Of a stretch of DNA of 6,918 nt, positions 1-4,894 are shown piece by piece. The first letter of the stretch is position 1; every line of letters starts with the position of its first letter. Made by a program: the position numbers and the translations under genes. The notes beneath the pieces were generated by a model. It was not told where the DNA came from. It made no database searches and worked only from the letters and a program-made list of their open reading frames with translations. This DNA is from an uncultured Erysipelotrichaceae bacterium (lineage in GTDB: Bacteria; Bacillota_I; Bacilli_A; Erysipelotrichales; Erysipelotrichaceae), in the NCBI GenBank assembly GCA_947175465.1, contig CAMWMY010000059.1:1-6918 (forward strand), written 5' to 3'.

Positions 1-55
1 TCCGGCGACCACCGAGATCTACACGAGCCTTATCGTCGGCAGCGTCAGCTGTGTA
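1..55 (+). other. Illumina P5/Nextera adapter left at contig end (artefact)
   Basis: Bases 1-24 match the last 24 bases of the Illumina P5 oligonucleotide with one mismatch (C for A at base 2). Bases 25-32 (gagcctta) sit in the i5 index position and agree, from memory, with Nextera XT index S521. Bases 33-46 (tcgtcggcagcgtc) are an exact copy of the Nextera read-1 adapter. Bases 47-55 match the first nine bases of the Tn5 mosaic end with one A-to-C change, after which the match decays. Genomic sequence therefore starts somewhere between about 56 and 66. The stretch is clearly richer in G+C than everything after it. It should be trimmed and not annotated as biology. Confidence 0.97.
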
Positions 56-74
56 ATATATATGAATATAGATG

Positions 75-122
75 TGGGAAATAAAAGGGAAATGGTGTAT
101 AATAGAAGAGAAAGTTGGTGAT
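75..122 (+). promoter_or_regulatory. Putative promoter and ribosome binding site of the hydrolase gene
   Basis: A perfect TATAAT lies at 98-103, preceded directly by TG. The best-placed -35 (75-80, tgggaa) is poor, so the -10 carries the call. Transcription would begin near 110. GGTGAT at 117-122 can pair with the AUCACC part of the 16S rRNA tail and ends three bases before the ATG at 126. That geometry suits a Shine-Dalgarno shifted toward the gene. If this is right, the longer reading frame that opens at 72 would put the promoter inside the coding region, which argues for the 126 start. Confidence 0.5.
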
Positions 123-125
123 TGT

Positions 126-1367
126 ATGGATATGACTTTAAAAGTAGCATTTGATCTATCTTTATTAGCTTATTTTGATCCTTATGATCAAAATGAAACT
201 TTGAAAGATATGATTCAATCAATTAAAGAAGATACGCAATTACAAAAAGACTATCAAAATGATGCGATATTTTTATCAAATATGGAACAGCTTTCAAAAA
301 TAGAGGAAGATGCTTATGAAGGTTTTTATATAAGAGATATATGGGATGATAATCAACAAAGTGGAGTTGTTCTTTATTGTGTAGAAACTTTAGATAGTAT
401 TATTTTAATGTTTCGAGGAAGTGAAATTTATGATCATATTCATAACAAAACAGGATGGCAAGATTGGATAGATAATTTCCATATGTATTTACCTGGACCA
501 ACACCGCAACAACTTGTAGCGTTACAATATATACAAAAGATGGAAGTTGATAAGCCACTTTATTTATGTGGACATTCAAAAGGTGGAAATTTAGCTCTCT
601 TTATATTATTGACTTGTCAAGATGAGATTTTTCATAAAATTCAACGTGTATATGCGTTTAATGCACCAGGGATTACAAATTCTTTATGGGAAGCTTATGA
701 ACAACGTATACAAGAGGAACAATTTCAAAATAAGGTATTACTTTTAGAAAATGAACATGATTGTGTATCTTCGTTTTTTAGAAATGTAAAAAAGCCATTG
801 TATATTAAATCACAGATAGGATGTAATACCTTTTCACAAATGTTCACAAACCATAATTTAGGAACGATGGTTTGGATTGAAGGACAATTACAAATGGTTC
901 AGCGAAAAAGTACGATTCCTATTATGGTAGATAAATTTATTAATGAATTTGTTGTGAAGCAATCATCTGATAGATTAGAAAAGATGGTACATCGTGCTAA
1001 TGATTATTTCTATAGTGGCTTACCATTAGCAGAGCTTTATCGCGTATTTATTTTTCATGTAAGCAAGTACACTTCTTTCTTTGATGATTTAAGCTATGAA
1101 GATATTACAACACTCACTTTTCATGATTTATTAAAAAATCGAAGATCAAAAATCTTATTAGGGCATTTACTGGAAAATACAACAGCTGCCTTAAATGAAA
1201 TTGATATGAAATACATTATTGGATCTATATTAGAAAATTATAATATTTTCAAAAAGAATAAACAAGGAATGATGCAAGGGGTTATTCGTAAAAATAATTT
1301 TATGATTCTTGATAAAATTAAAGGAATGCAACTAAGAAATAAGGTTAAAAAAGAAGAAAATCTTTAG
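126..1367 (+). CDS. Mbeg1-like (DUF2974) alpha/beta hydrolase, lipase-like
   Basis: A 413-residue protein of the Mbeg1-like/DUF2974 branch of alpha/beta-hydrolases, common in low-GC Bacillota and probably a lipase or esterase of unknown substrate. An FRGSE motif at residues 96-100 followed by GWQDWIDNF (110-118) resembles the oxyanion region of class 3 lipases. GHSKGG (149-154) is the nucleophile elbow with Ser151. YAFNAPG (176-182) follows the next strand. Asp212 (in NEHD) and His243 (in NHNLG) are the likely rest of the triad. Residues from about 260 to the end form a charged, probably helical C-terminal region. No signal peptide or membrane segment is seen, so it is probably cytoplasmic. 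The frame is open back to an ATG at 72, but 126 is preferred because 72-125 holds a TATAAT and a ribosome binding site. No terminator separates it from the padR-type gene 73 bp downstream. The family is secure; the substrate is not. Confidence 0.85.
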   Translation: MDMTLKVAFDLSLLAYFDPYDQNETLKDMIQSIKEDTQLQKDYQNDAIFLSNMEQLSKIEEDAYEGFYIRDIWDDNQQSGVVLYCVETLDSIILMFRGSEIYDHIHNKTGWQDWIDNFHMYLPGPTPQQLVALQYIQKMEVDKPLYLCGHSKGGNLALFILLTCQDEIFHKIQRVYAFNAPGITNSLWEAYEQRIQEEQFQNKVLLLENEHDCVSSFFRNVKKPLYIKSQIGCNTFSQMFTNHNLGTMVWIEGQLQMVQRKSTIPIMVDKFINEFVVKQSSDRLEKMVHRANDYFYSGLPLAELYRVFIFHVSKYTSFFDDLSYEDITTLTFHDLLKNRRSKILLGHLLENTTAALNEIDMKYIIGSILENYNIFKKNKQGMMQGVIRKNNFMILDKIKGMQLRNKVKKEENL

Positions 1368-1380
1368 TGATAAAAAATAC

Positions 1381-1409
1381 TTGCATACATTCTAAAAATA
1401 TTGTATTCT
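1381..1409 (+). promoter_or_regulatory. Putative sigma-A promoter of the PadR-type gene
   Basis: TTGCAT (1381-1386) and TATTCT (1404-1409) each match the -35 and -10 consensus at four of six positions, with the optimal 17-bp spacer. The -10 lies within the palindrome at 1404-1421. Transcription would start near 1416, about 25 bases before the ATG, leaving room for the AAAGGAG site at 1427-1433. Confidence 0.5.
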
Positions 1410-1421
1410 AATTATAGAATA
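1404..1421 (+). promoter_or_regulatory. Palindromic operator candidate over the PadR promoter
   Basis: Perfect 7-bp arms TATTCTA (1404-1410) and TAGAATA (1415-1421) flank the four bases ATTA. The arm motif ATTCTAA is also repeated directly at 1389-1395, one and a half helical turns upstream (16 bp). A dyad covering the -10 and start site is the classic place for self-repression, and PadR proteins often autoregulate. That this PadR binds here is inference. The site does not show the ATGT-8N-ACAT pattern described for some PadR members. Confidence 0.5.
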
Positions 1422-1440
1422 TTAGTAAAGGAGTAGATTT

Positions 1441-1992
1441 ATGCCGTTAAAACATGCAATTTTAGGAGTATTGAATTATAAAGAAATGACAGGGTATGAT
1501 TTGGATCGAGCTTTCAAATCACCAATCGCTTTTTTCTGGCATGCACAGACGAGCCAAATATATAAAGAGCTAAATGCACTAACAAAAAAGAATTGGGTAA
1601 CTTCTGAGATGATCTATCAAAGTGATAAACCTAATAAAAAAGTATTTTCTATTACAGAAGAAGGACAAATAGAGCTTCAAAGATGGTTGGGGGATGCTAA
1701 TATTGAAGATCTTATGAAGTATAAAAATCCACTTCTTATAAAAGTATTTTTCACCAGCAATGTAGATGTTGATAAGACAATTCGTTTATTGACACAATAT
1801 ATAAATGAATGTAATAAAACACTAGAAGAAATGAATGAAGGAATTAATATGATGCCGAAAATGGAAGAGTACATTCAGCGTAATAATGAGGCTGTTTATT
1901 GGGGGATGACGATGACTTATGGGTTTATGTACTATCAAAATGAGATTAAATGGGCAACATGGTGTATTGATAAGTTAAAAGAAAAAATTTAA
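1441..1992 (+). CDS. PadR-family transcriptional regulator (long form with C-terminal helical domain)
   Basis: A 183-residue DNA-binding regulator. Residues 1-75 form the PadR winged helix: LKHAILGVLNYKEMTGYDL (3-21) is the characteristic first part, FFWHAQTSQIYKELNAL (31-47) holds the recognition helix, and residues 54-72 with KKVFSITEEG form the wing. Residues about 85-183 are the four-helix dimerisation domain (Vir_act_alpha_C type) seen in long PadR proteins; short LmrR-type members lack it. The ATG at 1441 follows a strong AAAGGAG seven bases upstream. It has its own promoter with a palindrome and its own terminator, so it looks monocistronic. Its target is unknown. Autoregulation is likely from the palindrome. 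The adjacent hydrolase or the exporter operon are possible targets, but the exporter has its own MarR. Family assignment is confident. Confidence 0.93.
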   Translation: MPLKHAILGVLNYKEMTGYDLDRAFKSPIAFFWHAQTSQIYKELNALTKKNWVTSEMIYQSDKPNKKVFSITEEGQIELQRWLGDANIEDLMKYKNPLLIKVFFTSNVDVDKTIRLLTQYINECNKTLEEMNEGINMMPKMEEYIQRNNEAVYWGMTMTYGFMYYQNEIKWATWCIDKLKEKI

Positions 1993-2013
1993 TATTGCAT
2001 ATTAGTAAAAAAG

Positions 2014-2062
2014 ATTCTAATGGTAGTTAAAAATAATGAGTACCATTAGAATTTTTTATTTT
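2014..2062 (+). terminator. Rho-independent terminator after the PadR gene
   Basis: A perfect 12-bp stem (ATTCTAATGGTA at 2014-2025 with TACCATTAGAAT at 2041-2052) encloses a 15-base loop and runs into a T-rich tract (TTTTTTATTTT, ending at 2062). An A-rich run upstream (2007-2012) could pair with the T tract, so it may also work in the opposite direction, although no gene points that way here. It separates the PadR unit from the exporter operon. Confidence 0.85.
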
Positions 2063-2113
2063 CAAATAGGAAGCTGTATTAATTTGATAAGAATACTATT
2101 TATAGAGGTGTTG

Positions 2114-2140
2114 AATAAAAAGAGAGAGATTCTTTTTATT
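2114..2140 (+). repeat. AT-rich inverted repeat upstream of the exporter promoter
   Basis: AATAAAAAGA (2114-2123) and TCTTTTTATT (2131-2140) are perfect 10-bp arms around a 7-base purine-rich loop. Only one pair is G:C, so as RNA it would be weak. It lies 15 bp upstream of the -35 box and could be a backup terminator, an AT-rich upstream promoter element, or chance in AT-rich DNA. Confidence 0.35.
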
Positions 2141-2154
2141 TATGAAAGATTTGA

Positions 2155-2182
2155 TTGACATAAAGTTAGAGTTCTGTATAAT
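2155..2182 (+). promoter_or_regulatory. Near-consensus promoter of the MarR-exporter operon
   Basis: A perfect TTGACA (2155-2160) and a perfect TATAAT (2177-2182) are separated by 16 bp, with TG directly before the -10. Transcription would start near 2189, giving a leader of about 46 bases. A promoter this strong next to operator-like repeats suggests the operon is held down by a repressor and strongly expressed once released. Confidence 0.85.
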
Positions 2183-2216
2183 AGTTAATATAGTTAAATG
2201 TTAAGCAACTTAACTA
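2182..2216 (+). promoter_or_regulatory. Compound MarR-type operator candidate (three TAGTTAA half-sites)
   Basis: TAGTTAA occurs at 2182-2188 and 2191-2197, and its complement TTAACTA at 2210-2216. Nested within this is a perfect inverted repeat, GTTAAG-CAA-CTTAAC (2200-2214). The first half-site shares its T with the end of the -10 box, and the array covers the start site. MarR dimers bind inverted repeats of about this size and usually repress their own operon, so the downstream MarR protein is the natural ligand. That pairing is inferred from position. Confidence 0.65.
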
Positions 2217-2221
2217 AATGC

Positions 2222-2237
2222 AAGGAGGAGTAATTTG
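2222..2237 (+). promoter_or_regulatory. Strong ribosome binding site that fixes a TTG start
   Basis: AAGGAGG (2222-2228) ends six bases before the TTG at 2235-2237. The nearby ATG at 2239-2241 is in another frame and hits a stop after two codons, and no other in-frame start lies at a suitable distance. TTG is therefore the start of the MarR gene. Confidence 0.85.
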
Positions 2238-2669
2238 AATGAGTTAGAAAAAGCACGGAAAATTTTTGAATTATCTTATTTATTTAAACAAGATAATCGA
2301 AATCATTGTGGCAAAGAGGAGCAAATGATGCACCGTGAAATGATGATTTTACATTGGATGCAATATTGTCATCGAGAAGGTTATGTAAAGATGAATGATA
2401 TTGCAGATAATTTTCATATTACACCTGCCGCCGTCTCTCAAATTATGCGTAGTTTTGAGAAAAAAGGGTGGGTAGAAAGAATCGTTTTGGATCATGATCG
2501 TAGAAGTGTGCATATGAAAGTTACGGAAGAAGCGATATGTCTTATGGAAAAAACAGAAGCATATGTGCATCAAAGACTAGCCGAGTTTTTGAAATATTTA
2601 GGTGAAGAAGATAGTGATGCCTTGATTCGTATTATGGAAAAAGCTACTTCTTATGGAAAAATTTTATAG
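2235..2669 (+). CDS. MarR-family transcriptional regulator, probable repressor of the exporter operon
   Basis: A 144-residue protein of typical MarR length. Helical residues 1-50 and 98-144 would form the dimerisation region. Residues 52-60 (KMNDIADNF) and 63-77 (TPAAVSQIMRSFEKK) are the helix-turn-helix, the latter being the recognition helix. The wing at 82-97 contains the family's DxDRRSxxxxVT signature (DHDRR at 86-90). Translation starts at TTG, dictated by the AAGGAGG site. It is the first gene of the operon, 17 bp ahead of the exporter, and follows a promoter overlapped by inverted repeats. By family precedent it represses this operon and lets go on binding a small hydrophobic compound, often a substrate of the pump. 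Cysteines at 25, 45 and 102 are present, but nothing shows that it senses oxidants. The ligand is unknown. Confidence 0.92.
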   Translation: MNELEKARKIFELSYLFKQDNRNHCGKEEQMMHREMMILHWMQYCHREGYVKMNDIADNFHITPAAVSQIMRSFEKKGWVERIVLDHDRRSVHMKVTEEAICLMEKTEAYVHQRLAEFLKYLGEEDSDALIRIMEKATSYGKIL

Positions 2670-2686
2670 AGGAAGGATGTGTTGAA

Positions 2687-4894
2687 ATGAGAAAGTTTCT
2701 AAGTTATTTGAAGCCCTTTTCACTTTTCATCGCAATTGCAGTTGCATTGCTATTTGTACAAGCAATTTCAGATTTAAAATTGCCAGATTATATGTCCAAT
2801 ATTGTAAATATTGGAATCCAGCAAGGTGGAATTGAAAATGCAGCACCTGAGTATATAAGTGCATCAGGAATGCAATTTATGACAACATTTATGAAAGAAG
2901 AGGATAAAGCGTTCTTTCAAAATGCTTATGAATGGAAAAGTAGTCAAGAAGCAGGATTGTCAAATTATAATGACAATGTGTATGCCTTAAAAAAGGTAAC
3001 AAAGGAAGAACAATTGCGTTTAAATACACTATTTGGAGAAAGTAGTTGGACAATGATTAATTTCTTCCAGGAAAATCAAGCAGGTGGTGAACAAACATCA
3101 GCTATGAGTATGGAAGATGTAGATATACGTAAGATGTATGCGTTGTTACCTATATTGGAAGGACTTCCAAGCAATGCTTTTGATGCTGCAAGAGTGAAAG
3201 CACAAAATGTAGCTGAAGCAACAAAGTTACAAACAGGTGCGATGTTTACCAAAGCTATGTATCAAGAATTGAATATTGATTTAACACAACTTCAATTTAT
3301 GTACATTTTAAAAACAGGTGGAATGATGTTATTAATTACCATCATTGGAGCATTATCAGCAATTGCTGTAGGTTTCTTAGCAAGTAATGTTGGGGCAAAT
3401 GTCGCAAGAAGAATGCGTAAAGATGTATTTGAAAAAGTAGAAAGTTTTTCAAATGCTGAGTTTGATAAATATTCAACATCTTCTTTGATTACAAGAACAA
3501 CGAATGATATTACCCAGGTAATGATGTTTGTTATTATGGGAATTCGTTTAATGTTTTATGCACCAATTTTAGGAATTGGTGGAGTAATTATGATTGTCCA
3601 AAAGAATAGTTCTATGACATGGATTCTTGGAGTAACAATCACTTTATTAATTGGATTAGTTTTATTTATTCTTTTGGTTGCTATGCCTAAATTTAAGATG
3701 ATCCAAAAGTTAATTGATAATATTAACTTAGTAGCACGTGAAAACTTAAGTGGATTGATGGTAGTACGTGCTTTTGGAACACAAGATTTTGAAGAACAAA
3801 GATTTGATGAAGCAAATCAAAGATTAACGAAAACATCATTAGTGGTAAATCGTGTTATGGTGTTTATGATGCCAGCGATGATGTTAATTATGAACTTCAC
3901 AACACTTTTAATTGTATGGGTTGGATCAGGACAAATTGCAGACTCTGTACTTCAAGTAGGAGATATGATGGCCTTTATGCAATATGCAATGCAAATTATT
4001 ATGGCCTTCTTAATGCTTTCAATGATCTTTATTTTAGTCCCTCGATCAACTGTATCTTTAAAACGTATTTTTGAAGTTTTAGATACAAAACCAAGTATTT
4101 GTGATAAAGAAGAAACAGTATCTTTTATCGAAGAGAAAAAAGGATATGTAGAATTTGACCATGTAAGTTTTCGTTATCATGGAGCCGATGAAGATGTTAT
4201 CCATGATATAAGTTTTGTGGCTAAGCCAGGAGAAACAACAGCCTTTATTGGATCTACTGGAGCAGGGAAATCAACTTTAATTAATTTGATTCCAAGATTT
4301 TATGACGTAACAGCAGGTAGTGTTCGTGTAAATGGAGTAGATGTGCGTGATGTTTCACAACATGACTTGCATGAACAAATAGGATATGTGCCACAAAAAG
4401 CATCTTTATTATCAGGAACGATAGAATCGAATTTGCGTTATGGGAAAAAAGAAGCTACACAAGAAGAAATTGAAAGAGCCGCTTCAATTGCACAAGCAAG
4501 TGAGTTTATCGCAAAGAAAGAAGATGGCTATGAAAGTGTGATTGCACAAGGAGGAAGCAATGTTTCTGGTGGACAAAAACAAAGACTTTCGATTGCAAGA
4601 GCACTTGCGACACAAGCACCTATTTATATTTTTGATGATTCCTTCTCAGCATTGGACTTTAAAACAGATTCAACTTTGAGAAAAGCATTGAAAGAAAATA
4701 TTCAAGATGCAACTGTTATGATTGTTGCACAACGTGTATCTTCGATTATGCATGCAGAACAAATTATTGTTCTTGATGAAGGTAAAGTAGTTGGGATAGG
4801 TAGACATGAAGATTTATTGAAATCATGTCCTACGTATTATGAAATTGCTGCTTCTCAGTTAACAAAGGAGGAGTTAGAAAATGTCGATGAATAA
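2687..4894 (+). CDS. Heterodimeric ABC exporter, subunit with degenerate ATP site and large extracellular insertion
   Basis: A 735-residue ABCB-type half-transporter (six-helix membrane domain, then ATPase), about 120-150 residues longer than usual. TM1 is near residues 11-31. Residues about 35-205, between TM1 and TM2, are soluble, cysteine-free and predicted outside. TM2-TM6 fall near 207-235, 278-303, 309-333, 390-412 and 426-452. The ATPase domain shows Walker A GSTGAGKST (522-530), Q-loop Gln570, an intact signature VSGGQ (626-630) and Walker B IYIFDD (646-651). Asp651 replaces the catalytic Glu and Gln682 replaces the switch His. These are the hallmarks of the degenerate half of LmrCD/TM287-288-type exporters. 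AAGGA at 2673-2677 precedes the ATG. The next gene, whose ATPase domain is complementary, overlaps its end by 14 bp, so the two surely pair. It probably exports drugs, toxins, lipids or peptides; the substrate is unknown. Confidence 0.93.
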   Translation: MRKFLSYLKPFSLFIAIAVALLFVQAISDLKLPDYMSNIVNIGIQQGGIENAAPEYISASGMQFMTTFMKEEDKAFFQNAYEWKSSQEAGLSNYNDNVYALKKVTKEEQLRLNTLFGESSWTMINFFQENQAGGEQTSAMSMEDVDIRKMYALLPILEGLPSNAFDAARVKAQNVAEATKLQTGAMFTKAMYQELNIDLTQLQFMYILKTGGMMLLITIIGALSAIAVGFLASNVGANVARRMRKDVFEKVESFSNAEFDKYSTSSLITRTTNDITQVMMFVIMGIRLMFYAPILGIGGVIMIVQKNSSMTWILGVTITLLIGLVLFILLVAMPKFKMIQKLIDNINLVARENLSGLMVVRAFGTQDFEEQRFDEANQRLTKTSLVVNRVMVFMMPAMMLIMNFTTLLIVWVGSGQIADSVLQVGDMMAFMQYAMQIIMAFLMLSMIFILVPRSTVSLKRIFEVLDTKPSICDKEETVSFIEEKKGYVEFDHVSFRYHGADEDVIHDISFVAKPGETTAFIGSTGAGKSTLINLIPRFYDVTAGSVRVNGVDVRDVSQHDLHEQIGYVPQKASLLSGTIESNLRYGKKEATQEEIERAASIAQASEFIAKKEDGYESVIAQGGSNVSGGQKQRLSIARALATQAPIYIFDDSFSALDFKTDSTLRKALKENIQDATVMIVAQRVSSIMHAEQIIVLDEGKVVGIGRHEDLLKSCPTYYEIAASQLTKEELENVDE
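4864..4883 (+). promoter_or_regulatory. Ribosome binding site of the second exporter gene, inside the first
   Basis: AAAGGAGG (4864-4871) lies in the last codons of the upstream subunit and ends nine bases before the ATG at 4881. A second in-frame ATG at 4887 would be 15 bases away, too far. The start therefore falls 14 bp before the end of the upstream gene, a layout that favours translational coupling and matched amounts of the two subunits. Confidence 0.8.

Noticed and set aside
72..125. Extending the hydrolase gene to the upstream ATG at 72
   Set aside because: The extra 18 codons overlap a TATAAT and a GGTGAT ribosome binding site, there is no ribosome binding site before 72, and the segment lies next to the adapter junction where sequence is doubtful.
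19..222. Minus-strand open frame at the left end, and similar ones at 1677-1874, 2349-2573 and 6574-6786
   Set aside because: All lie antisense to real genes, have no ribosome binding site or family resemblance, and the first runs into the adapter. They are shadows.
2142..2204. Small reading frame of 20 codons ahead of the MarR gene
   Set aside because: It has no ribosome binding site, runs across the promoter and operator, and its composition looks like chance AT-rich sequence.
2239..2247. ATG at 2239 as start of the MarR gene
   Set aside because: It is out of frame with the MarR coding sequence and reaches a stop codon two codons later. TTG at 2235 is in frame and correctly spaced from AAGGAGG.
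4626..4735. Reading the first exporter subunit as a decaying ATPase because of Asp651 and Gln682
   Set aside because: The frame is intact and the other motifs are perfect. The same substitutions are standard in the degenerate half of heterodimeric exporters, and the partner carries the matching signature change.
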